DNA from: Desmodus rotundus
Taxonomy: Eukaryota > Chordata > Mammalia > Chiroptera > Phyllostomidae
Length of the DNA: 64,000 bases
Reading direction: 5' to 3'
Assembly (NCBI RefSeq): GCF_022682495.2
Contig: NW_026527566.1
Span: 136,501-200,500, forward strand
Shown: positions 19,007 to 32,600 of the stretch, in pieces
How the letters are laid out: each line of letters begins with the position of its first letter
How positions within the stretch are numbered: position 1 is the stretch's first letter
Position numbers and translations under genes: made by a program
Notes under the pieces: model-generated
Seen by the model: only the letters and a program-made list of their open reading frames with translations
Databases searched by the model: none
What the model was told of the DNA's origin: nothing

Positions 19007-19930
19007 GGCCCCCAGGAGATGGCTTTGTTCAGAGCCACGGCTGGCCGGTTTCGGGCCAAGACGCGGGACCCGGCACGCTCAGGACAGGCAGCCTCAGCAC
19101 AAGCCTCCCTCGGGGCAACGGGCCCCACCCTGGACATATCAGGCCTGCTTCACAGGGTCCCTGGGGTCGTGTCCGTGGAACTGGAAGCTCTCCCCGCCAC
19201 CCAGAGGTCCGTTCCTTTTCCCGTGGACCACACTTGCCAGCCCGTCTTACACCCCGCCAGAGGCAGAGTGCCAGGGAAGAGCTAGGGACCCGGGGCCTCG
19301 ATGAGGGGCGGGCCAGGGTTCCACGCCTGGTGGGCAGGGGCCCGGGCGGGCCGGACCCACGCCCAGGGACCCCGTCTCCAGGGGGGACTCGGGCCTGAGA
19401 CCTGCCTGGGGGGCTATGAGTCTTTCCTGGCTCAATCGGCCCCACCCTGCCCCCAGGCGGGAAACGTGCACCGAGACGCTTCTACTCTCTAAAGTCTGGG
19501 CTGGACTTCGCGAGAAGGGACTGTGTCCACTGGGACCCGGGTCCCACAGAGCTCGAACCCCCCTCCCCGTGAAGGCATCCGCGGCCTGTGGTCCCTGGTG
19601 TCCGCAAAAGGCATTCACCTGCGGAGAACCTGGGCCCAGGTGAGCGGGACCAGGCCCCACGGCAGGAGCCTGGGGAGGCCACTGGAGCCCCGGGGGCCAG
19701 GGCTGGGCATTTTCCCGGGTGCTCTCTCGGGTCCCAGGCGCCCTCTCTCGCCCGGGGAGTGCCCACGCCGTCCCCTGACCCCCGCAGGACGCCTGCATCT
19801 CGCCATAAGCGGCCCACCTCGTCCATGGAGCTGGGACACATGGGGCCGGGGTGCGAGGAACTGGCCTACGTGGCTGCAAACCCGCAGACCCCTCCGTCCC
19901 GTCCCCACCACTGCGAAGATCCCCCTGTTC

Positions 19931-19956
19931 TTCCATCCGTAAAGGGGTCCCCGGGA
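19931..19956. repeat. One-armed hairpin site, first class A monomer
   Basis: The left arm (tcttccatccgtaaagggg) is intact, but the sequence jumps from tcccc straight to gggaggccc, missing 22 bp of the right arm. This accounts for the 948-bp class. It recurs at about 22790, 27530, 31343, 36130, 39945, 45655, 46605, 51387, 55206 and 60911. Confidence 0.9.
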
Positions 19957-22900
19957 GGCCCCCAGGAGATGGCTTTTGTCCGAGACGCGGCTGGGTGGTT
20001 TCGGGCCAAGAGGCGGGGCCGCGCAGGCGCAAGCAGGCCCCACCCCAAGAGCATCCCTCCGGGCAACGTGCCCCCCCCTTGAGATATCAGGCGTGGTCCA
20101 CAGGGTCCCTGGGCTGGTGTCAGAGTTAACTGAGGCCCTCCCTGCCACCCAGAGGACGGCGCGTTTTCCCGTGGACCACACTTGCCAGGCCGTCTCCCAC
20201 CCCGCCAGAGGCAGAGTGCCAGGGAAGAGCTAGGGACCTGGGGCAGGGAAGAGGGGCCGGCCACGGTTCCGGGCCAGGTGGGGCGGGCCCGGGCGGGCGG
20301 GACCCACGCCCAGGGACCGGGTCTCCCTGGGGGTCTCGGGCCTGAGACCTGCCTGGGGGGCTAAGAGTCTCTCTTGGCTCATACGGCCCCACCCTGCCCC
20401 GAGGCGGAAAACTTGGACCGAGACGCTTCTACTCTCTAAAGTCTGGGCTGAACTTTGCGAGAAGGGACTGTGTGCGCTGCGACCTGGGTCCCACAGAGCT
20501 CGAACCCCCCCTGCCCGTGAAGGGATCCGCGGCCTGTGGTCCCTGGTGTCCGCAAAAGGCATTCACCTGCGGAGAACCTGGGCCCAGGTGAGCGGGACCA
20601 GGTCCCACGGCAGGAGCCTGGGGAGGCCACTGGTGCCCCGGGGGCCAGGACTGGGCATTTTCCCGGGTGCTCTCTCGTGTCCCAGGCGCCCCCTCTCGCC
20701 CTGGGAGTGCCCACGCCGTCCCCTGACCCCCGCAGGACGCCTGCATCCCGCCATAAGCGGCCCACCTCGTCCATGGAGCTGGGACACATGGGGCCGGGGT
20801 GCGAGCAACTGGCCTACGTGGCTGCAAACCCGCAGGCCCCGCCGTCCCGTCCCCACCACTGCGAAGATCCCCCTTTTCTTCCATCCGTAAAGGGGTCCCC
20901 CTTTACGGATGGAAGAACAGGGGGGAGGCCCCCAGGAGATGGCTTTTGTCCGAGACGCGGCTGGGAGGTTTGGGGCCAAGAGGCGGGGCCGCGCAGGCGC
21001 AAGCAGGCCCTCCCCAAGAGCATCCCTCCGGGCAACGTGCCCTCCCCTTGAGATATCAGGCCAGGTCCACAGGGTCCCTGGGCTGGTGTCAGTGTTAACG
21101 GAGGCCCTCCCTGCCACCCAGAGGACCGCGCGTTTTCCCGTGGACCACACTTCCCAGCAGCTCTCCCACCCCCGCAGAGGCAGAGTGCCAGGAAAGAACT
21201 AGGGACCTGGTGCCTGGAAGAGGGGCCGGCCACGGTTCCGCGCCAGGTGGAGCGGTTCCGGGCGGGCGGGCGGGACCCTCGACCAAGGACCGGTTCTCCC
21301 TTGGGGAGTCTGGCCTGTGCCCCGCCTGGGAGGCCAAGAGCCTTGCTTCGCCTGCAAAGCCCCCACCCTGCCACAAGGCGGCAGACTTGGACCCAGCCGC
21401 TTCAACCCTCCAGTCTCTGCGGAACCACCCAAAAATGGAGTGTGACCGCTGCGGCCTCAGTCCCCCAGAGCTCGAACCCCCACCTCTGTGAGGGAATCGG
21501 CGACCTCCTGTCCTTGGCGTCCGCAAAAGGCATTCACCTGCGGTGAACCTGGGCCTCAGGCGAGCACGGCCAGGCCCCATGGTAGGAGCCCGGGGAGGCA
21601 ATGGCAGCCTCTGCGGCCAGGCCTCGGACTCTCCCCGGGGCTCTCTCGGGGCACGGGCACCCTCTCTCGCCTAGAGAGTGCCCACGCCGTGCCTTGAGCC
21701 CCGCGAGACACCTGCTTCCCGTGATAAGAGGCCCCCTGCCTCCGTGGAGCTTGGAACTCTGGGGCCGGGCTGCGGGTCCCTGGGCTAAGTGGCTGGAAGC
21801 GCGCAGACCCCTCCGTCCCGACCGCCCAACTGGGAAGGACAGGGGGGAGGCCCCCAGGAGATGGCTTTGTTCAGAGCCGCGGCTGGCCGGTTTCGGGCCA
21901 AGACGCGGGACCCGGCAGGCTCAGGACAGGCAGCCCCAGCACAAGCCTCCCTCGGGGCAACGGGCCCCACCCTGGACATATCAGGCCTGCTTCACAGGGT
22001 CCCTGGGGTCGTGTCCGTGGAACTGGAAGCTCTCCCCGCCACCCAGAGGTCCGTTCCTTTTCCCGTGGACCACACTTGCCAGCCCGTCTTACACCCCGCC
22101 AGAGGCAGAGTGCCAGGGAAGAGCTAGGGAACCGGGACCTCGATGAGGGGCGGGCCAGGGTTCCACGCCTGGTGGGCAGGGGCCCGGGCGGGCCGGAACC
22201 ACGCCCAGGGACCCCGTCTCCAGGGGGGACTCGGGCCTGAGACCTGCCTGGGGGGCTATGAGTCTTTCCTGGCTCAATCGGCCCCACCCTGCCCCGAGGC
22301 GGCAAACGTGCACCGAGACGCTTCTACTCTCTAAAGTCTGGGCTGGACTTCGCGAGAAGGGACTGTGTCCACTGGGACCCGGGTCCCACAGAGCTCGAAC
22401 CCCCCTCCCCGTGAAGGCATCCGCGGCCTGTGGTCCCTGGTGTCCGCAAAAGGCTTTCACCTGCGGATAACCTGGGCCCAGGTGAGCGGGACCAGGCTCC
22501 ACGGCAGGAGCCTGGGGAGGCCACTGGAGCCCCGGGGGCCAGGGCTGGGCATTTTCCCGGGTGCTCTCTCGGGTCCCAGGAGCCCTCTCTCGCCCGGGGA
22601 GTGCCCACGCCGTCCCCTGACCCCCGCAGGACGCCTGCATCCCGCCATAAGCGGCCCACCTCGTCCATGGAGCTGGGACACATGGGGCCGGGGTGCGAGG
22701 AACTGGCCTACGTGGCTGCAAACCCGCAGACCCCTCCGTCCCGTCCCCACCACTGCGAAGATCCCCCTGTTCTTCCATCCGTAAAGGGGTCCCCGGGAGG
22801 CCCCCAGGAGATGGCTTTTGTCCGAGACGCGGCTGGGAGGTTTCGGGCCAAGAGGCGGGGCCGCGCAGGCGCAAGCAGGCCCCACCCCAAGAGCATCCCT

Positions 22901-25900
22901 CCGGGCAACGTGCCCCCCCCTTGAGATATCAGGCCAGGTCCACAGGGTCCCTGGGCTGGTGTCAGAGTTAACGGAGGCCCTCCCTGCCACCCAGAGGACC
23001 GCGCGTTTTCCCATGGACCACACTTGCCAGGCTGTCTCCCACCCCGCCAGAGGCAGAGTGCCAGGGAAGAGCTAGGGACCTGGGGCCGGGAAGAGGGGCC
23101 GGCCACGGTTCCGCGCCAGGTGGAGCGGTTCCGGGCGGGCGGGCGGGACCCTCGACCAAGGACCGGTTCTTCCTTGGGGAGTCTGGCCTGTGCCCCGCCT
23201 GGGAGGCCAAGAGCCTTGCTTCGCCTGCAAAGCCCCCACCCTGCCACAAGGCGGCAGACTTGGACCCAGCCGCTTCAACCCTCCAGTCTCTGCGGAACCA
23301 CCCAAAAATGGAGTGTGACCGCTGCGACCTCAGTCCCCCAGAGCTCGAACCCCCACCTCTGTGAGGGAATCGGCGACCTCCTGTCCTTGGCGTCCGCAAA
23401 AGGCATTCACCTGCGGTGAACCTGGGCCTCGGGCGAGCACGGCCAGGCCCCATGGTAGGAGCCCGGGGAGGCAATGGCAGCCTCTGCGGCCAGGCCTCGG
23501 ACTCTCCCCGGGGCTCTCTCGGGGCACGGGCACCCTCTCTCGCCTAGAGAGTGCCCACGCCGTGCCTTGAGCCCCGCGAGACACCTGCTTCCCGTGATAA
23601 GAGGCCCCCTGCCTCCGTGGAGCTTGGAACTCTGGGGCGGGCTGCGGGTCCCTGGGCTAAGTGGCTGGAAGCGAGCAGACCCCTCCGTCCCGACCGCCCA
23701 ACTGGGAAGGACAGGGGGGAGGCCCCCAGGAGATGGCTTTGGTCAGAGCCGCTGCTGGCCGGTTTCGGGCCGAGACGCGGGACCCGGCAGGCTCAGGACA
23801 GGCAGCCCCAGCACAAGCCTCCCTCGGGGCAACGGGCCCCACCCTGGACATATCAGGCCTGCTTCACAGGGTCCCTGGGGTCGTGTCGGTGGAACTGGAA
23901 GCTCTCCCCGCCACCCAGAGGTCCGTTCCTTTTCCCGTGGACCACACTTGCCAGCCCGTCTCCCACCCCGCCAGAGGCAGAGTGCCAGGGAAGAGCTAGG
24001 GACCCGGGGCCTCGATGAGGGGCGGACCAGGGTTCCGCGCCTGGTGGGCAAGGGCCCGGGCGGGCGGGACCCAAGCCAAGGGACCGGGTCTCCCTGGGGG
24101 TCTCGGGCCTGAGACCTGGCTGGGGGGCTAAGAGTCTCTCTTGGCTCAAACGGCCCCACCCTGCCCCGAGGCGGAAAACTTGGACCGAGACGCTTTTACT
24201 CTCTAAAGTCTGGGCTGAACTTTGCGAAAAGGGACTGTGTGCGCTGCGACCTGGGTCCCACAGAGCTCGAACCCCCCCTGCCCGTGAAGGGATCCGCTGC
24301 CTGTGGTCCCTGGTGTCCGCAAAAGGTATTCACCTGCGGAGAACCTGGGCCCAGGTGAGCGGGACCAGGCCCCACGGCAGGAGCCTGGGGAGGCCACTGG
24401 AGCCACGGGGGCCAGGGCTGGGCATTTTCCCGGGTGCTCTCTCGGGTCCCAGGCGCCCTCTCTCGCCCGGGGAGTGCCCACGCCGTCCCCTGACCCCCGC
24501 AGGACGCCTGCATCCCGCCATAAGCGGCCCACCTCGTCCATGGAGCTGGGACACATGGGGCCGGGGTGCGAGCAACTGGCCTACGTGGCTGCAAACCCGC
24601 AGACCCCTCCGTCCCGTCCCCACCACTGCGAAGATCCCCCTGTTCTTCCATCCGTAAAGGGGTCCCCCTTTACGGATGGAAGAACAGGGGGGAGGCCCCC
24701 AGGAGATGGCTTTTGTCCGAGACGCGGCTGGGAGGTTTGGGGCCAAGAGGCGGGGCCGCGCAGGCCCAAGCAGGCCCCACCCCAAGAGCATCCCTCCGGG
24801 CAACGTGCCCCCCCCTTGAGATATCAGGCCAGGTCCACAGGGTCCCTGGGCTGGTGTCAGAGTTAACGGAGGCCCTCCCTGCCACCCAGAGGACTGCGCG
24901 TTTTCCCGTGGACCACACTTCCCAGCAGCTCTCCCACCCCCGCAGAGGCAGAGTGCCAGGAAAGAACTAGGGACCTGGTGCCTGGAAGAGGGGCCAGCCA
25001 CGGTTCCGCGCCAGGTGGAGCGGTTCCGGGCGGGCGGGCGGGACCCTCGACCAAGGACCGGTTCTCCCTTGGGGAGTCTGGCCTGTGCCCCGCCTGGGAG
25101 GCCAAGAGCCTTGCTTCGCCTTTAAAGCCCCCACCCTGCCACAAGGCGGCAGACTTGGACCCAGCCACTTCAACTCTCCAGTCTCTGCGGAACCACCCAA
25201 AAATGGAGTGTGACCGCTGCGGCCTCAGTCCCCCAGAGCTCGAACCCCCACCTCTGTGAGGGAATCGGCGACCTCCTGTCCTTGGCGTCCGCAAAAGGCA
25301 TTCACCTGCGGTGAACCTGGGCCTCGGGCGAACACGGTCAGGCCCCATGGTAGGAGCCCGGGGAGGCAATGGCAGCCTCTGCGGCCAGGCCTCGGACTCT
25401 CCCCGGGGCTCTCTCGGGTCCCAGGCGCCCTCTCTCGCCCGGGGAGTGCCCACACCGTCCCCTGTCCCCCGCAGGACGCCTGCATCCCGCCATAAACGGC
25501 CCACCTCGTCCATGGAGCTGGGACACATGGGGCCGGGCTGCGAGCAACTGGCCTGTGTGGTTGCAAACCCGCAGAACCCTCCGTCCCGTCCCCACCACTG
25601 CGAAGATCCCCCTGTTCTTCCATCCGTAAAGGGGTCCCCCTTTACGGATGGAAGAACAGGGGGGAGGCCCCCAGGAGATGGCTTTTGTCCGAGACGCGGC
25701 TGGGAGGTTTGGGGCCAAGAGGCGGGGCCGCGCAGGCGCAAGCAGGCCCCACCCCAAGAGCATCCCTCCGGGCAACGTGCCCCCCCCTTGAGATATCAGG
25801 CCAGGTCCACAGGGTCCCTGGGCTGGTGTCAGTGTTAACGGAGGCCCTCCCTGCCACCCACAGGACCGCGCGTTTTCCCGTGGACCACACTTCCCAGCAG

Positions 25901-28900
25901 CTCTCCCACCCCCGCAGAGGCAGAGTGCCAGGAAAGAACTAGGGACCTGGTGCCTGGAAGAGGGGCCGGCCACGGTTCCGCGCCAGGTGGAGCGGTTCCG
26001 GGCGGGCGGGCGGGACCCTCGACCAAGGACCGGTTCTCCCTTGGGGAGTCTGGCCTGTGCCCCGCCTGGGAGGCCAAGAGCCTTGCTTCGCCTGCAAAGC
26101 CCCCACCCTGCCACAAGGCGGCAGACTTGGACCCAGCCGCTTCAACCCTCCAGTCTCTGAGGAACCACCCAAAAATGGAGTGTGACCGCTGCGACCTCAG
26201 TCCCCCAGAGCCCGAACCCCCACCTCTGTGAGGGAATCGGCGACCTCCTGTCCTTGGCGTCCGCAAAAGGCATTCACCTGCGGTGAACCTGGGCCTCGGG
26301 CGAACACGGCCAGGCCCCATGGTAGGAGCCCGGGGAGGCAATGGCAGCCTCTGCGGCCAGGCCTCGGACTCTCCTCGGGGCTCTCTCGGGGCACGGGCAC
26401 CCTCTCTCGCCTAGAGAGTGCCCACGCCGTGCCTTGAGCCCCGCGAGACACCTGCTTCCCGTGATAAGAGGCCCCCTGCCTCCGTGGAGCTTGGAACTCT
26501 GGGGCCGGGCTGCGGGTCCCTGGGCTAAGTGGCTGGAAGCGCGCAGACCCCTCCGTCCCGACCGCCCAACTGCGAAGGACAGGGGGGAGGCCCCCAGGAG
26601 ATGGCTTTGTTCAGAGCCACGGCTGGCCGGTTTCGGGCCAAGACGCGGGACCCGGCACGCTCAGGACAGGCAGCCTCAGCACAAGCCTCCCTCGGGGCAA
26701 CGGGCCCCACCCTGGACATATCAGGCCTGCTTCACAGGGTCCCTGGGGTCGTGTCCGTGGAACTGGAAGCTCTCCCCGCCACCCAGAGGTCCGTTCCTTT
26801 TCCCGTGGACCACACTTGCCAGCCCGTCTTACACCCCGCCAGAGGCAGAGTGCCAGGGAAGAGCTAGGGACCCGGGGCCTCGATGAGGGGCGGGCCAGGG
26901 TTCCACGCCTGGTGGGCAGGGGCCCGGGCGGGCCGGACCCACGCCCAGGGACCCCGTCTCCAGGGGGGACTCGGGCCTGAGACCTGCCTGGGGGGCTATG
27001 AGTCTTTCCTGGCTCAATCGGCCCCACCCTGCCCCCAGGCGGGAAACGTGCACCGAGACGCTTCTACTCTCTAAAGTCTGGGCTGGACTTCGCGAGAAGG
27101 GACTGTGTCCACTGGGACCCGGGTCCCACAGAGCTCGAACCCCCCTCCCCGTGAAGGCATCCGCGGCCTGTGGTCCCTGGTGTCCGCAAAAGGCATTCAC
27201 CTGCGGAGAACCTGGGCCCAGGTGAGCGGGACCAGGCCCCACGGCAGGAGCCTGGGGAGGCCACTGGAGCCCCGGGGGCCAGGGCTGGGCATTTTCCCGG
27301 GTGCTCTCTCGGGTCCCAGGCGCCCTCTCTCGCCCGGGGAGTGCCCACGCCGTCCCCTGACCCCCGCAGGACGCCTGCATCTCGCCATAAGCGGCCCACC
27401 TCGTCCATGGAGCTGGGACACATGGGGCCGGGGTGCGAGGAACTGGCCTACGTGGCTGCAAACCCGCAGACCCCTCCGTCCCGTCCCCACCACTGCGAAG
27501 ATCCCCCTGTTCTTCCATCCGTAAAGGGGTCCCCGGGAGGCCCCCAGGAGATGGCTTTTGTCCGAGACGCGGCTGGGTGGTTTCGGGCCAAGAGGCGGGG
27601 CCGCGCAGGCGCAAGCAGGCCCCACCCCAAGAGCATCCCTCCGGGCAACGTGCCCCCCCCTTGAGATATCAGGCGTGGTCCACAGGGTCCCTGGGCTGGT
27701 GTCAGAGTTAACTGAGGCCCTCCCTGCCACCCAGAGGACGGCGCGTTTTCCCGTGGACCACACTTGCCAGGCCGTCTCCCACCCCGCCAGAGGCAGAGTG
27801 CCAGGGAAGAGCTAGGGACCTGGGGCAGGGAAGAGGGGCCGGCCACGGTTCCGGGCCAGGTGGGGCGGGCCCGGGCGGGCGGGACCCACGCCCAGGGACC
27901 GGGTCTCCCTGGGGGTCTCGGGCCTGAGACCTGCCTGGGGGGCTAAGAGTCTCTCTTGGCTCATACGGCCCCACCCTGCCCCGAGGCGGAAAACTTGGAC
28001 CGAGACGCTTCTACTCTCTAAAGTCTGGGCTGAACTTTGCGAGAAGGGACTGTGTGCGCTGCGACCTGGGTCCCACAGAGCTCGAACCCCCCTCCCCGTG
28101 AAGGGATCCGCGGCCTGTGGTCCCTGGTGTCCGCAAAAGGCATTCACCTGCGGAGAACCTGGGCCCAGGTGAGCGGGACCAGGTCCCACGGCAGGAGCCT
28201 GGGGAGGCCACTGGTGCCCCGGGGGCCAGGACTGGGCATTTTCCCGGGTGCTCTCTCGTGTCCCAGGCGCCCCCTCTCGCCCTGGGAGTGCCCACGCCGT
28301 CCCCTGACCCCCGCAGGACGCCTGCATCCCGCCATAAGCGGCCCACCTCGTCCATGGAGCTGGGACACATGGGGCCGGGGTGCGAGCAACTGGCCTACGT
28401 GGCTGCAAACCCGCAGGCCCCGCCGTCCCGTCCCCACCACTGCGAAGATCCCCCTTTTCTTCCATCCGTAAAGGGGTCCCCCTTTACGGATGGAAGAACA
28501 GGGGGGAGGCCCCCAGGAGATGGCTTTTGTCCGAGACGCGGCTGGGAGGTTTGGGGCCAAGAGGCGGGGCCGCGCAGGCGCAAGCAGGCCCCACCCCAAG
28601 AGCATCCCTCCGGGCAACGTGCCCCCACCTTGAGATATCAGGCCAGGTCCACAGGGTCCCTGGGCTGGTGTCAGAGTTAACGGAGGCCCTCCCTGCGACC
28701 CAGAGGACCGCGCGTTTTCCCGTGGACCACACTTCCCAGCAGCTCTCCCACCCCCGCAGAGGCAGAGTGCCAGGAAAGAACTAGGGACCTGGTGCCTGGA
28801 AGAGGGGCCAGCCACGGTTCCGCGCCAGGTGGAGCGGTTCCGGGCGGGCGGGCGGGACCCTCGACCAAGGACCGGTTCTCCCTTGGGGAGTCTGGCCTGT

Positions 28901-29601
28901 GCCCCGCCTGGGAGGCCAAGAGCCTTGCTTCGCCTGCAAAGCCCCCACCCTGCCACAAGGCGGCAGACTTGGACCCAGCCACTTCAACCCTCCAGTCTCT
29001 GCGGAACCACCCAAAAATGGAGTGTGACCGCTGCGGCCTCAGTCCCCCAGAGCTCGAACCCCCACCTCTGTGAGGGAATCGGCGACCTCCTGTCCTTGGC
29101 GTCCGCAAAAGGCATTCACCTGCGGTGAACCTGGGCCTCGGGCGAACACGGTCAGGCCCCATGGTAGGAGCCCGGGGAGGCAATGGCAGCCTCTGCGGCC
29201 AGGCCTCGGACTCTCCCCGGGGCTCTCTCGGGTCCCAGGCGCCCTCTCTCGCCCGGGGAGTGCCCACACCGTCCCCTGACCCCCGCAGGACGCCTGCATC
29301 CCGCCATAAGCGGCCCACCTCGTCCATGGAGCTGGGACACATGGGGCCGGGCTGCGAGCAACTGGCCTGTGTGGTTGCAAACCCGCAGAACCCTCCGTCC
29401 CGTCCCCACCACTGCGAAGATCCCCCTGTTCTTCCATCCGTAAAGGGGTCCCCCTTTACGGATGGAAGAACAGGGGGGAGGCCCCCAGGAGATGGCTTTT
29501 GTCCGAGACGCGGCTGGGAGGTTTGGGGCCAAGAGGCGGGGCCGCGCAGGCGCAAGCAGGCCCCACCCCAAGAGCATCCCTCCGGGCAACGTGCCCCCCC
29601 C

Positions 29602-32600
29602 TTGAGATATCAGGCCAGGTCCACAGGGTCCCTGGGCTGGTGTCAGTGTTAACGGAGGCCCTCCCTGCCACCCACAGGACCGCGCGTTTTCCCGTGGACC
29701 ACACTTCCCAGCAGCTCTCCCACCCCCGCAGAGGCAGAGTGCCAGGAAAGAACTAGGGACCTGGTGCCTGGAAGAGGGGCCGGCCACGGTTCCGCGCCAG
29801 GTGGAGCGGTTCCGGGCGGGCGGGCGGGACCCTCGACCAAGGACCGGTTCTCCCTTGGGGAGTCTGGCCTGTGCCCCGCCTGGGAGGCCAAGAGCCTTGC
29901 TTCGCCTGCAAAGCCCCCACCCTGCCACAAGGCGGCAGACTGGACCCAGCCGCTTCAACCCTCCAGTCTCTGAGGAACCACCCAAAAATGGAGTGTGACC
30001 GCTGCGACCTCAGTCCCCCAGAGCCCGAACCCCCACCTCTGTGAGGGAATCGGCGACCTCCTGTCCTTGGCGTCCGCAAAAGGCATTCACCTGCGGTGAA
30101 CCTGGGCCTCGGGCGAACACGGCCAGGCCCCATGGTAGGAGCCCGGGGAGGCAATGGCAGCCTCTGCGGCCAGGCCTCGGACTCTCCTCGGGGCTCTCTC
30201 GGGGCACGGGCACCCTCTCTCGCCTAGAGAGTGCCCACGCCGTGCCTTGAGCCCCGCGAGACACCTGCTTCCCGTGATAAGAGGCCCCCTGCCTCCGTGG
30301 AGCTTGGAACTCTGGGGCCGGGCTGCGGGTCCCTGGGCTAAGTGGCTGGAAGCGCGCAGACCCCTCCGTCCCGACCGCCCAACTGCGAAGGACAGGGGGG
30401 AGGCCCCCAGGAGATGGCTTTGTTCAGAGCCACGGCTGGCCGGTTTCGGGCCAAGACGCGGGACCCGGCACGCTCAGGACAGGCAGCCTCAGCACAAGCC
30501 TCCCTCGGGGCAACGGGCCCCACCCTGGACATATCAGGCCTGCTTCACAGGGTCCCTGGGGTCGTGTCCGTGGAACTGGAAGCTCTCCCCGCCACCCAGA
30601 GGTCCGTTCCTTTTCCCGTGGACCACACTTGCCAGCCCGTCTTACACCCCGCCAGAGGCAGAGTGCCAGGGAAGAGCTAGGGACCCGGGGCCTCGATGAG
30701 GGGCGGGCCAGGGTTCCACGCCTGGTGGGCAGGGGCCCGGGCGGGCCGGACCCACGCCCAGGGACCCCGTCTCCAGGGGGGACTCGGGCCTGAGACCTGC
30801 CTGGGGGGCTATGAGTCTTTCCTGGCTCAATCGGCCCCACCCTGCCCCCAGGCGGGAAACGTGCACCGAGACGCTTCTACTCTCTAAAGTCTGGGCTGGA
30901 CTTCGCGAGAAGGGACTGTGTCCACTGGGACCCGGGTCCCACAGAGCTCGAACCCCCCTCCCCGTGAAGGCATCCGCGGCCTGTGGTCCCTGGTGTCCGC
31001 AAAAGGCATTCACCTGCGGAGAACCTGGGCCCAGGTGAGCGGGACCAGGCCCCACGGCAGGAGCCTGGGGAGGCCACTGGAGCCCCGGGGGCCAGGGCTG
31101 GGCATTTTCCCGGGTGCTCTCTCGGGTCCCAGGCGCCCTCTCTCGCCCGGGGAGTGCCCACGCCGTCCCCTGACCCCCGCAGGACGCCTGCATCTCGCCA
31201 TAAGCGGCCCACCTCGTCCATGGAGCTGGGACACATGGGGCCGGGGTGCGAGGAACTGGCCTACGTGGCTGCAAACCCGCAGACCCCTCCGTCCCGTCCC
31301 CACCACTGCGAAGATCCCCCTGTTCTTCCATCCGTAAAGGGGTCCCCGGGAGGCCCCCAGGAGATGGCTTTTGTCCGAGACGCGGCTGGGTGGTTTCGGG
31401 CCAAGAGGCGGGGCCGCGCAGGCGCAAGCAGGCCCCACCCCAAGAGCATCCCTCCGGGCAACGTGCCCCCCCCTTGAGATATCAGGCGTGGTCCACAGGG
31501 TCCCTGGGCTGGTGTCAGAGTTAACTGAGGCCCTCCCTGCCACCCAGAGGACGGCGCGTTTTCCCGTGGACCACACTTGCCAGGCCGTCTCCCACCCCGC
31601 CAGAGGCAGAGTGCCAGGGAAGAGCTAGGGACCTGGGGCAGGGAAGAGGGGCCGGCCACGGTTCCGGGCCAGGTGGGGCGGGCCCGGGCGGGCGGGACCC
31701 ACGCCCAGGGACCGGGTCTCCCTGGGGGTCTCGGGCCTGAGACCTGCCTGGGGGGCTAAGAGTCTCTCTTGGCTCATACGGCCCCACCCTGCCCCGAGGC
31801 GGAAAACTTGGACCGAGACGCTTCTACTCTCTAAAGTCTGGGCTGAACTTTGCGAGAAGGGACTGTGTGCGCTGCGACCTGGGTCCCACAGAGCTCGAAC
31901 CCCCCCTGCCCGTGAAGGGATCCGCGGCCTGTGGTCCCTGGTTTCCGCAAAAGGCATTCACCTGCGGAGAACCTGGGCCCAGGTGAGCGGGACCAGGTCC
32001 CACGGCAGGAGCCTGGGGAGGCCACTGGTGCCCCGGGGGCCAGGACTGGGCATTTTCCCGGGTGCTCTCTCGTGTCCCAGGCGCCCTCTTTCGCCCTGGG
32101 TGTGCCCACGCCGTCCCCTGACCCCCGCAGGACGCCTGCATCCCGCCATAAGCGGCCCACCTCGTCCATGGAGCTGGGACACATGGGGCCGGGGTGCGAG
32201 CAACTGGCCTACGTGGCTGCAAACCCGCAGACCCCTCCGTCCCGTCCCCACCACTGCGAAGATCCCCCTGTTCTTCCATCCGTAAAGGGGGACCCCTTTA
32301 TGGATGGAAGAACAGGGGGGAGGCCCCCAGGAGATGGCTTTTGTCCGAGACGCGGCTGGGAGGTTTGGGGCCAAGAGGCGGGGCCGCGCAGGCGCAAGCA
32401 GTCCCCACCCCAAGAGCATCCCTCCGGGCAACGTGCCCCCCCCTTGAGATATCAGACCAGGTCCACAGGGTCCCTGGGCTGGTGTCAGAGTTAACGGAGG
32501 CCCTCCCTGCGACCCAGAGGACCGCGCGTTTTCCCGTGGACCACACTTCCCAGCAGCTCTCCCACCCCCGCAGAGGCAGAGTGCCAGGAAAGAACTAGGG

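Larger units (their letters stand above)
17234..28010. repeat. Dispersed higher-order block, 7,582-bp offset
   Basis: Monomers at 17234, 18206 and 19131 (class P, L, A run) recur at 24816, 25789 and 26713, offset 7,582-7,583 bp, up to about 20430/28010. To the right of 28.0 kb the match switches: 28.0-29.5 kb matches 15.6-17.2 kb at an offset of 12,368 bp. The left part of the array is therefore a mosaic of older exchanges. Confidence 0.8.
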
